Assembly: GCA_947490395.1 (NCBI GenBank)
Contig: CANLGW010000008.1
Span: 1-35,240 of the forward strand
Direction: 5' to 3'
Length of the DNA stretch: 35,240 nt
DNA from: Alphaproteobacteria bacterium
GTDB taxonomy: Bacteria; Pseudomonadota; Alphaproteobacteria; Paracaedibacterales; CAIOTO01
In this document: positions 23,740-31,806 of the stretch, one piece after another
Numbering within the stretch: position 1 is the stretch's first letter
How the letters are laid out: each line of letters starts with the position of its first letter
The notes under the pieces: model-generated
Database searches by the model: none
The model's input: the letters and a program-made list of their open reading frames with translations, nothing else
What the model was told of the DNA's origin: nothing
Program-made: the position numbers and the translations under genes

Positions 23740-25857
23740 CTATTTCCAAGGTCTTTGATGCTTAGCATCAAACATGAATTTAATGGATCCATCCTCATAA
23801 ACAAAGGCGGATCCTTTTTGTATAAGCACCTCGGCATGCACCAATGCACCTTTTCGCCAATATCCGTTGGTTAGTACAGGTGCTTTCTCCTTTAAAAATC
23901 GCATATAACGTTTTTTTGCCTGCCACGTTGCACTATCTTTTGATACATAAATCTTTTCGATAATATTTTTAAATGGATCTGCAATGACATGATACCCATG
24001 CCACAATATATCTTGTGCGGGCATTAAATAAACATCTTCAGGATAAATCCCAAGGTGTTGTCGCCATTGATCTACATGAAATTGCCCACGCTTTAAACTG
24101 GATACATACAAAATTGGTTTGTCATAAAACGCAAACACCCCGCGGTCACCCGAAAAATAGCCAATCGGCAAAGGGGGATTAACAAAGAAGACAAATGAAA
24201 AACAAGCCGCCACACACCCTACAATGCGCAGCCGACACCATGGCCCAAGGCATAAAAGTAATCCTCCAATCACAAAAAATACATAAAACCAATCGGTCGG
24301 CGTTGGCACCATAATACCCGCCCCAGGCAACGAGGCAACGTAATGCGCCGTTTCAACCAATGCACGAATGCCATATTCAAATCCCTGAAACGCTAATGCT
24401 GACCCGCCCCATATAAATGATACCGTTGTTATCACCGCCATGGGCATAATCACAAATCCTGTTAAGGGAATCGCTATAATATTCCCCAGAATTGCCTGCA
24501 CAGTTAAGCGATTAAAAATGGCCATGCTAATAGGTGTCGTCGCAAGCGTTGCAACAACCGTTGTCAAAATGATTGCACAAAAATAGCCAACAGGTCGTCG
24601 ACACCAATAAGACCACATAAAAATGTGAGCGGCATCTTGGTGGATATCTGGTTTTTTTCGTGACCAATCCATCAATGGCTGCGCGCACACATCATAGGCA
24701 GCAATAAGGGCAATGACGGCGGCAAAAGACAACTGAAAACTCGCCGATAATAAACTTTCAGGATACAAAATTAAAATAACTGCAGCCGCCAGGGCAACGG
24801 ATCGCATTGATATTGGATTTCGGTTAAAAATAAGACCAATCATAACAAGGGATGTCATCGCAAATGATCGAATTGCTGGATAACCAAACCCTGATAAAGC
24901 CAAATAAAATGCCATTGCAGCAATTGTAATAACAGCAGCAAGTTCACGGATAGGGATACGTTCTGTAAAGAGATGACATATAATCAAAAGACGTCGTATC
25001 GCAAAAAAGATAATACCCGCCACCAATCCTAAGTGTAGTCCTGATATAGCCAGAACATGGGCAAGCCCTGCATCCGTAAACTGTTGACGCAGCTCCTTCG
25101 GAATACCTGATCGATCACCCGTCACAAGGGCTGCAGCAATTTCCCCGTAAGGCGCAGTTAAGTGATTTCGAAAATACGTTGTCATTGAAAAACGAAGACG
25201 CGCCATGCTGGTTGTGGGTTTTTCGAGCACACGGCAGCTCTTCAGCCGTCCATTCGCACTAATACCAGCAAAATAACTTGCCCGTTTGAAATCATACGCC
25301 ACAGGGCTAACAGAACCTGTTATCGGTAACAATGTTGCCACACACGAAACCTGCCAACCTGGCTCAAGGTATAAATCCGCCGATCCTTTAAGACGTACAC
25401 ATGAAACAACCTCCCCTGGTGGCATTCCACTAATATTCCCTAATGTATAACGATTGTGCACGTCCTTTGTATGCTCTACGTTTACAACGGTAGCTATAAT
25501 TGTGTGATCTTTATAAGGCTTTGTAATAAAGACCGTATTTAAGAATGCTGTGCGAACATTCGCTAAACAGAAGCCGAGCAAAACAGCAATAATCACATGC
25601 GCAATTACATAGATAAGCACCTGCGTGTGAAGATAACGTCTGATTGTCCAAAAAAAGCTAAGTGCAGCTACACATATACCTGTAGATATACGCCATGATG
25701 GCTCAACCGTTAAGGCAAAATAAAAGGCAATACCAAACCCAAAAAAGAATGACCAATAGGGAAATAATGCTTGTCGATGGGACAGTAAATGAGTAGACAA
25801 ATAATCATTTACTGCGAGTACCCATACGTTAATACGCATGCGATTAATCCTTACCAC
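23740..25857 (-). CDS. comEC: ComEC/Rec2-family DNA uptake channel protein
   Basis: 705 residues with many membrane segments. ComEC carries single-stranded DNA across the inner membrane in natural transformation. Visible: N-terminal helices and a DUF4131/OB-like region (about 100-210), then the Competence domain with GDRSGIPKELRQQFTDAGLAH and VLAISGLHLGL (about 240-280) and a run of helices to about 560. The last 150 residues are soluble but lack the HxHxDH metal site of the metallo-beta-lactamase domain seen in Bacillus ComEC. Alphaproteobacterial members commonly lack that site too. Start: first ATG at 25857. It is divergent from the efflux operon. Confidence 0.9.
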   Translation of the reverse strand: MVRINRMRINVWVLAVNDYLSTHLLSHRQALFPYWSFFFGFGIAFYFALTVEPSWRISTGICVAALSFFWTIRRYLHTQVLIYVIAHVIIAVLLGFCLANVRTAFLNTVFITKPYKDHTIIATVVNVEHTKDVHNRYTLGNISGMPPGEVVSCVRLKGSADLYLEPGWQVSCVATLLPITGSVSPVAYDFKRASYFAGISANGRLKSCRVLEKPTTSMARLRFSMTTYFRNHLTAPYGEIAAALVTGDRSGIPKELRQQFTDAGLAHVLAISGLHLGLVAGIIFFAIRRLLIICHLFTERIPIRELAAVITIAAMAFYLALSGFGYPAIRSFAMTSLVMIGLIFNRNPISMRSVALAAAVILILYPESLLSASFQLSFAAVIALIAAYDVCAQPLMDWSRKKPDIHQDAAHIFMWSYWCRRPVGYFCAIILTTVVATLATTPISMAIFNRLTVQAILGNIIAIPLTGFVIMPMAVITTVSFIWGGSALAFQGFEYGIRALVETAHYVASLPGAGIMVPTPTDWFYVFFVIGGLLLCLGPWCRLRIVGCVAACFSFVFFVNPPLPIGYFSGDRGVFAFYDKPILYVSSLKRGQFHVDQWRQHLGIYPEDVYLMPAQDILWHGYHVIADPFKNIIEKIYVSKDSATWQAKKRYMRFLKEKAPVLTNGYWRKGALVHAEVLIQKGSAFVYEDGSIKFMFDAKHQRPWK

Positions 25858-25941
25858 GCAATACGACTCACTTAACTAATTGCTTATTTTTAGTGTATAC
25901 CCAACATGACTCATAATTCACAAAAAAATGATATCAAATGT

Positions 25942-25969
25942 TTGACATTTAAAAATAAAGCACTATATT
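25942..25969 (+). promoter_or_regulatory. Strong sigma-70 promoter of the RND efflux operon
   Basis: TTGACA (25942-25947), a 16-nt spacer and TATATT (25964-25969), close to consensus. It would give a leader of about 165 nt before the ATG at 26142. The leader begins with CCC..GGGGG, which could fold at the extreme 5' end. Confidence 0.7.
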
Positions 25970-26141
25970 CCCTTTCATAGGGGGCTAAAAATATGCTACC
26001 ATGTAGGGGAATATGTTTTGTAATAAACAAGGCGTTATAGATTATACGGTAATGATGACACGAACGCAGTGATAAAAAATATAAACCTGCGTGCTACGCT
26101 GTCGGAAATGCCAGTACGATAAAAATAAAAAAGGATTTTTT

Positions 26142-27587
26142 ATGTTTAAATCGGATAATGATAACTCATTTTTCACTGTGTTGCTTGCAAGAATTAAAAA
26201 AGTTCCCTCTAAACAATTTGCCTTTTTCGGTATTGGTTTTATTATTTTTTTATTGGTGATATCCCTTTTATTTAAGGTCGCTGGTGGTACCGTTAAAGCT
26301 ATTTGTGATCGCATTAGTGACACTGATAATTCACAAACACGACAAGGTCGCATTGTTAACGTAGAAGCACAGCCTGTTAAAATTGGCACAATGACAAAAC
26401 GTATTACGGCAGTTGGTCGTACAAAAGCAAGTGAATCTGTCGTAATTAAGGCTGAAACAAATGGTCGAATAAAAGAAATTTTATTCACTGAAGGTGGTGT
26501 CGTTACAAAAGACCAAGAAATTATCAAGTTTGAAAATTCAGATGCAAAAGCCGAATTACAAAATGCTGAAGCGCAACTATCGTTAGCAAAAGCGAATTTT
26601 GAGCGTTCATCAAAAATTTATGAACAAAAATTTGGCAGTGCAAAAGAATATGACGAAGTAAAAGCAGAGCTGGAGCAAGCTGAGGCTCACGTTGCAGTTG
26701 CAAAAGTAAAATTAGAAAAGACCGTTATTGTGGCTCCATTCACAGGGCATATAGGTCTGATGGAGGTTAATGTAGGGTCTTACGTACAAATAGGCACTGA
26801 ATTGGTTACACTCGTCCAAAACAACCCAATGAAAATTGATTTCAAAGTACCTGAAAAATTTGTGCATGAAGTAGGCGCGGGACAAACAGCTGAGGTGCGT
26901 ATTGATGCTTTTAAAGACAAAGTGTTTATAGCATTTATAGAGGCCATTGATTCAAAAGTTGATTCAGACAGCCACAGCTTAGCCATTAGGGGTTCTGTTA
27001 ATAATGAAGCGAACGAATTGTACTCAGGATTATTTACGAATATCAGCCTGATTATTGGTGAGCGTGGAAATACAATGATGGTTGATGAATCAGCTATTAT
27101 TCGTGATGGTGCTCTGGAAAAAGTTTGGGTTGTTGAAAAAGGAAAAGCCAAAGAAAAAGGTGTAAAAACAGGTGTTCGTGAAAAAAATATGGTCGAAATT
27201 GTTGTTGGTCTTAATCCAAATGAACTGGTTGTAACATCAGGTCATGCACGATTACAAAATGGTGTGCGTGTTAAGGTATTAAATGACAAAGCTGAAATTG
27301 CAAAACGTGAAGCCGCAAAAAAGGAAGCCGCTGAAAAAGCGCTCGCTGAACGGCTCAAAGGAACAGTGCCACACGAAGCAGCTAAGACGCCTACAAAAGA
27401 TGCGCCAAAGGCTGAAAACGCCAAAGGTGCACAAATACCAGATTCTGTAAAGCCCATCGAAAAATCAACAACAGCATCAGCACCAACGTCACCAGCAATA
27501 GACCTCGTCGTTAGCCCAAGTCCTGAAAGTAGCAATCCCACGGCAACGGATACGCCTGAAACACAACCTTCGCCAAAAAAGCAATGA
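26142..27587 (+). CDS. RND efflux membrane fusion (periplasmic adaptor) subunit
   Basis: 481 residues from the ATG at 26142, which follows AAGGATTTTTT; the frame is open to 26091 without a ribosome binding site. The adaptor bridges an RND pump and an outer-membrane channel. One N-terminal transmembrane anchor (FFGIGFIIFLLVISLLF) replaces a lipoprotein signal. Next come a lipoyl/beta-barrel half (VVIKAETNGRIKEILFTEGG), an Ala/Glu/Lys helical hairpin (about 130-190), and the second lipoyl half (VIVAPFTGHIGLMEVNVGSYV). The family's membrane-proximal beta domain follows. The last 95 residues or so are a low-complexity Ala/Lys/Glu then Pro/Ser/Thr tail, unusual for adaptors. The permease gene starts 11 nt downstream. 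Confidence 0.92.
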   Translation: MFKSDNDNSFFTVLLARIKKVPSKQFAFFGIGFIIFLLVISLLFKVAGGTVKAICDRISDTDNSQTRQGRIVNVEAQPVKIGTMTKRITAVGRTKASESVVIKAETNGRIKEILFTEGGVVTKDQEIIKFENSDAKAELQNAEAQLSLAKANFERSSKIYEQKFGSAKEYDEVKAELEQAEAHVAVAKVKLEKTVIVAPFTGHIGLMEVNVGSYVQIGTELVTLVQNNPMKIDFKVPEKFVHEVGAGQTAEVRIDAFKDKVFIAFIEAIDSKVDSDSHSLAIRGSVNNEANELYSGLFTNISLIIGERGNTMMVDESAIIRDGALEKVWVVEKGKAKEKGVKTGVREKNMVEIVVGLNPNELVVTSGHARLQNGVRVKVLNDKAEIAKREAAKKEAAEKALAERLKGTVPHEAAKTPTKDAPKAENAKGAQIPDSVKPIEKSTTASAPTSPAIDLVVSPSPESSNPTATDTPETQPSPKKQ

Positions 27588-27598
27588 GGCAATAGTTT

Positions 27599-30500
27599 AT
27601 GAAAATCTCCGATATTTGTATTCGACGCCCTGTCCTTGCGTGGGTTTTAACATTAATTGTTATCTTGGTAGGTATTGTTGGGTTTACGCGTCTTCCTGTT
27701 CAAAAACTACCGAACATTGAAAGTGTATTTTTAACAATTGAAACACATATGTCGGGTGCGGGGCCTGATATTATTGAAGCGCAAATTACCCGCATCATTG
27801 AAGAAAGTATTTCAGGCGTTGAAGGGATTGAAGCCGTCAGCTCAGTCAGTCAACCTGAAGAGAGTAAAATTCTTGTTGAATTTCGCCCTGGACGCGGTAT
27901 GGATAATGCTGTCAATGATATTCGTGATCGTCTTGCGCGATGTCGCGATCAGCTGCCACAGGATGGCAGTATTACAGAGCCTGTTATTGTTCGAAATCGT
28001 GCGGATGAACGACCAATTATTGCCTTAGCTCTCACCAGCGATAAAGCAAAACCAAGTGAACTGTTTGACTATGCTGAAAATGAAATCAAAAAAGATCTTG
28101 AATCCATACCAGGTGTTGCTCGTGTAGAAACATTAGGTGCCTCCAAATATGTAATGAAAATCGATCTTGATCCTGTTCGTATGTCTGGTCACCGCGTCAA
28201 TGTTCATGAAGTTTATACAGCACTTAAACACCAAAACCAAGAAAGACCAGCCGGTCGTATTGTCAGTAAAAATCGCCAGTACAACATTACAACTGTTGCA
28301 AACCTTGAAAAACCAGAAGAATTCAACGAAGTAATCGTCCGTCAGGAAAATCAACGCCTTATTCGTGTTAAAGACATTGGGCGTGCTTATATTGAAGCAG
28401 ACGATAAACGTACCCGTACCCGTTTTAATGGCGATGAAGGAATTGAACTTTCAGTAAGTAAGCAATCAAATGCAAACCCACTAGAAGTCGCCAGCGCTGT
28501 TAAAAAAGCAATGCTTGATGTACAAAAACATCTTCCCGAAGGATATAAAATTGCTGTTGCGACTGATACAACAAAATTTATAGAAAAAAGCATTAAGAAT
28601 GTTTATTGGTCAATTATTGAATCAACTGTTTTAGTTATTTTGGTTGTATTGATCTTTTTGCGATCAGCACGTGCCTCCATTATTCCATTAATTACCATTC
28701 CTGTTTCACTTCTTGGTGTGTGCTTTCTCATGTATCTGATTGGCTTTAGCATTAACAACTTTACCTTATTTGCGATGGTATTGGCGATTGGACTGGTCGT
28801 GGACGACGCGATTGTTGTGCTTGAAAATATTCATCGTCACATTGAAAATGGCGCCCCACCCTATCAAGCCGCATTTAAAGGAATGCGTGAAGTTGGGTTT
28901 TCCGTTATTGCAATGACACTGACCCTCGTTGCTGTTTATGCACCTATCCCACTCGGCAGCGGTAAAATGGCAAAGTTTTTCACTGAATTTGCTATTACAC
29001 TTGCAGGATCCGTTCTCATATCAGGTTTTATCGCACTCACATTGTCGCCTATGATGTGCTCACGTTTGCTCTCAAGTCATGGAGCAAATAGGGCTGATTC
29101 TACGATGCCATTTGGTAGCGACACATCATTTTGGAATAAGCTTAAAGCACACATCCGATCAGATATATGGCTCGATAAATTAGAAACATTCTATGAAGAT
29201 TTATTGCTAAAATCGCTTATATACCGCGTGCATGTACTTGGCATAGCACTGGCTACATCGTTGTTGGGTATTTGGGTGTGTGCTTTCTTACGATTTGAAT
29301 ACTTCCCACCAGAAGATACACGATCCATTTTTATTGATGTTTCAGCATCACAATCAGCAACACTTGAATATACAGAACGTCATATTAATGATGTTGATAA
29401 AATTTTGGCGACTTATCCCGAAATTGAACGTCGCATCAGCAGTATTAACAATCCAACAGCGACCATTAATGCTGAATTGACAGACACAAAAACATCTGTA
29501 TTCCAATCTTTTATAGCATTCTTGTTACCGCACAAACGGACAACAGACGAAATTATTACCGATTTACGCAAAAAATTTGAGGTCGTAACAGGACTTGATC
29601 TCAAAATACGAACAGGCGGCACATCTGAAACCAACAGTGTTGAATTTGTAATTCGTGGCAATAAAACCCAAAATGAATTAAAAGATTTAACGTCATTAAT
29701 GGTGCAAGCCCTTTACCAAAGTGGGATCGTACAAGGTGTTCGCGCCGCCAGCAATAACGACAATGAAGATTATATTGTAACGCTGCAGCGTGATAAAATA
29801 TCAAACATTAGAAAAGAACCAAAAGACGTCGCTGATACAATTGAATTCTTGATAAAAGGACATAAAGCAGGCGAATTTAAACGCGACAATAAAAAATACG
29901 ATGTTAGACTGCAGGTAGCTGATAAATTTAAGCAAACACCTGATGATATTTTGAAATTATTTATGCGTGCAGGGACTGAAAAGGCACCGACTCTGATTCC
30001 GTTTTCTGAACTTGTTTCCGTTGATGCGCGCACAGGTCCACATGAAATCCACCGTTATAACCGCACGCGTTCATCAGCCATTTCAATCGCGTTAAAACCT
30101 GGCAATACAGTTGGTGATGGGGTTAGTATGGTTGAAAATGTTGCAAAAGAAACCATACCGAACGATGCACGTGTTGATTTTACAGGGGAGACTAAAAAGT
30201 TTATCAATGAAAGCAAGTCAATGATTTTGGTATTTACACTTGCTTTGTGCTTCATTTACTTGGTAATGGCGGCACAGTTTGAAAGTTGGCGTGATCCGTT
30301 TATCATTTTCTTTAGTGTGCCTTTATCACTTGTAGGCGGTATTTTTGCCCTTAGTGAGATGGATCAAGGTACGTTAAACCTGTACTCATTTATTGGATTT
30401 GTGACCCTAGTCGGATTAATCACCAAACATGGTATTTTGATTGTGGACTTCGCAAATCGCCTACGTGACAGCGGCAATAGTATTCATGATGCTGTTGTAA

Positions 30501-30760
30501 AGGCGGCTCGTCAACGCCTACGTCCCATTTTAATGACAACATGCGCAATGGTTTTGGGTGCAGTTCCACTGATGTTTGGCGGCATTGGCAACGAAAGTAG
30601 ACGCCAATTAGGATGTGTTATTATCGGCGGAATGACACTAGGAACATTTTTTACAATTTTTGTGGTTCCTGTTGTCTATACCTATTTGACATCACGTAAA
30701 CGAGATTCAAAACATAATAAAATGAATCATATTGATGAAATTGCACTTAATCGCACTTAA
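27599..30760 (+). CDS. RND family efflux permease (AcrB/MexB-like)
   Basis: 1053 residues, the usual length for HAE1/HAE-type RND pumps, which use the proton gradient to export drugs, bile-like compounds or lipids. The N-terminus MKISDICIRRPVLAWVLTL is the first transmembrane helix signature. The proton-relay aspartates are in VLAIGLVVDDAIVVLEN near residue 400 (AcrB D407/D408 position). The second half repeats the fold, with FVTLVGLITKHGILIVDFANRLR near 945 and RLRPILMTT after it. No outer-membrane channel gene is nearby, so the pump must use one encoded elsewhere. The substrate is unknown. Second gene of a two-gene operon with the adaptor. Confidence 0.95.
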   Translation: MKISDICIRRPVLAWVLTLIVILVGIVGFTRLPVQKLPNIESVFLTIETHMSGAGPDIIEAQITRIIEESISGVEGIEAVSSVSQPEESKILVEFRPGRGMDNAVNDIRDRLARCRDQLPQDGSITEPVIVRNRADERPIIALALTSDKAKPSELFDYAENEIKKDLESIPGVARVETLGASKYVMKIDLDPVRMSGHRVNVHEVYTALKHQNQERPAGRIVSKNRQYNITTVANLEKPEEFNEVIVRQENQRLIRVKDIGRAYIEADDKRTRTRFNGDEGIELSVSKQSNANPLEVASAVKKAMLDVQKHLPEGYKIAVATDTTKFIEKSIKNVYWSIIESTVLVILVVLIFLRSARASIIPLITIPVSLLGVCFLMYLIGFSINNFTLFAMVLAIGLVVDDAIVVLENIHRHIENGAPPYQAAFKGMREVGFSVIAMTLTLVAVYAPIPLGSGKMAKFFTEFAITLAGSVLISGFIALTLSPMMCSRLLSSHGANRADSTMPFGSDTSFWNKLKAHIRSDIWLDKLETFYEDLLLKSLIYRVHVLGIALATSLLGIWVCAFLRFEYFPPEDTRSIFIDVSASQSATLEYTERHINDVDKILATYPEIERRISSINNPTATINAELTDTKTSVFQSFIAFLLPHKRTTDEIITDLRKKFEVVTGLDLKIRTGGTSETNSVEFVIRGNKTQNELKDLTSLMVQALYQSGIVQGVRAASNNDNEDYIVTLQRDKISNIRKEPKDVADTIEFLIKGHKAGEFKRDNKKYDVRLQVADKFKQTPDDILKLFMRAGTEKAPTLIPFSELVSVDARTGPHEIHRYNRTRSSAISIALKPGNTVGDGVSMVENVAKETIPNDARVDFTGETKKFINESKSMILVFTLALCFIYLVMAAQFESWRDPFIIFFSVPLSLVGGIFALSEMDQGTLNLYSFIGFVTLVGLITKHGILIVDFANRLRDSGNSIHDAVVKAARQRLRPILMTTCAMVLGAVPLMFGGIGNESRRQLGCVIIGGMTLGTFFTIFVVPVVYTYLTSRKRDSKHNKMNHIDEIALNRT

Positions 30761-30852
30761 TTAGTATTCCTGATCCTTATGCAAAACGAGTGGAAACCAT
30801 TTTTTGATAAAACCATTCCTGGTCTCCAAAAGATCACACAAGGAAGACATAA

Positions 30853-31806
30853 TTGGCCTCAAATCGCCTGACTTTTAAAACCTGGAATAAGCTAAGCCAT
30901 CACTGGCTCAATGGCTTGATAGAACGTGTATCATTGATTCGCCGTTCATTTACCGCCCCTATTTTAGTGCACCCTTCCTTTTTACCAACACCACCTTCTT
31001 ATCATCTATCCTCCCTTTTAAGAGGATGCTCACAATCGCCTTTCCTCACAAATTCTCATATCCGCATTCATCCTCTTGCTGATTTAGAAATACTTGCACT
31101 TAATTCCTATGCACCCTCTCCTTCAGCATGCCCTCGAGCAGACACATTATCACGCAGTATTTCTGATTTGCACGAGCCCCCTTCCAAACCCATGCCACAT
31201 GACCTAATTTTATTAAGCCCATTCCTGCAATGGACACGTGACGTCCCTGGCATGTTAGCGCAAGTTTATCAAAGCCTTGCTGAAGACGGTTTCTTCATTG
31301 GCTGCTTCTTTGGGCAGGATACGCTTTCTGAATTTAAACACATGTGTGCCAATCTTGATATCTACCATCATGGCGGTCTTTATCAACGATTTCTACCCAT
31401 GATTCATGCAAAAGATGCTGGCGCATTACTACAACGTGCTGGCTTTTCTTGCCCGACGGCGGATATTGAACATTTAACCTATCACGTGCCGCATTTAACT
31501 AATTTAATTCATGCCTTACGTGACAGTGGGTTTAATCATAACCCAGTGACACCTAGCCTCTCAACATCCAATCCTTCAGCACATCCAGGTGCAACACCCA
31601 CCATCCCCCCTTTTTTACCACGTACATTTTTCACCGATATAAATATGGCTTATCAGTCAAACTATTCCAACGCGCACCATTCTCTAACTGTATCCGTTGA
31701 CCTTATTTTTATCTGTGGATGGAAACAAACCAAGCAAACCGCCTTTGAAAAACAAAGCTCCGTCAAACCTACACTGCTAAATCATAAGGACAACGATAAT
31801 GCCTGA
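30853..31806 (+). CDS. NDUFAF5-like methyltransferase-fold protein, SAM site degenerate
   Basis: 317 residues starting with TTG, supported by AAGGAAG at ideal distance. The C-terminal half matches the bacterial relatives of NDUFAF5 (complex I assembly hydroxylase with a class I methyltransferase fold): HDLILLSPFLQWTRDVPGML, SLAEDGFFIGCFFGQDTLSE, then GGLYQRFLPMIHAKDAGALL and LQRAGF. In relatives the N-terminal part holds the Gly-rich SAM loop (LDLGxGxG). Here the matching place reads TAPILVHPSFLP, with no glycine loop, and the following 60 residues are Ser/Pro/Leu-rich. It may have lost SAM binding or be decaying while still in frame. It overlaps the helicase gene by 8 nt. Confidence 0.7.
   Translation: MASNRLTFKTWNKLSHHWLNGLIERVSLIRRSFTAPILVHPSFLPTPPSYHLSSLLRGCSQSPFLTNSHIRIHPLADLEILALNSYAPSPSACPRADTLSRSISDLHEPPSKPMPHDLILLSPFLQWTRDVPGMLAQVYQSLAEDGFFIGCFFGQDTLSEFKHMCANLDIYHHGGLYQRFLPMIHAKDAGALLQRAGFSCPTADIEHLTYHVPHLTNLIHALRDSGFNHNPVTPSLSTSNPSAHPGATPTIPPFLPRTFFTDINMAYQSNYSNAHHSLTVSVDLIFICGWKQTKQTAFEKQSSVKPTLLNHKDNDNA

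Noticed and set aside
23740-24300. ComEC C-terminus seemingly truncated because no metallo-beta-lactamase motif is present
   Set aside because: Alphaproteobacterial ComEC proteins often lack this active domain, and the frame ends cleanly.
30779-30871. 30-codon frame beginning MQNEWKPFFDK before the NDUFAF5-like gene
   Set aside because: No ribosome binding site, and it overlaps the better supported TTG start in another frame.
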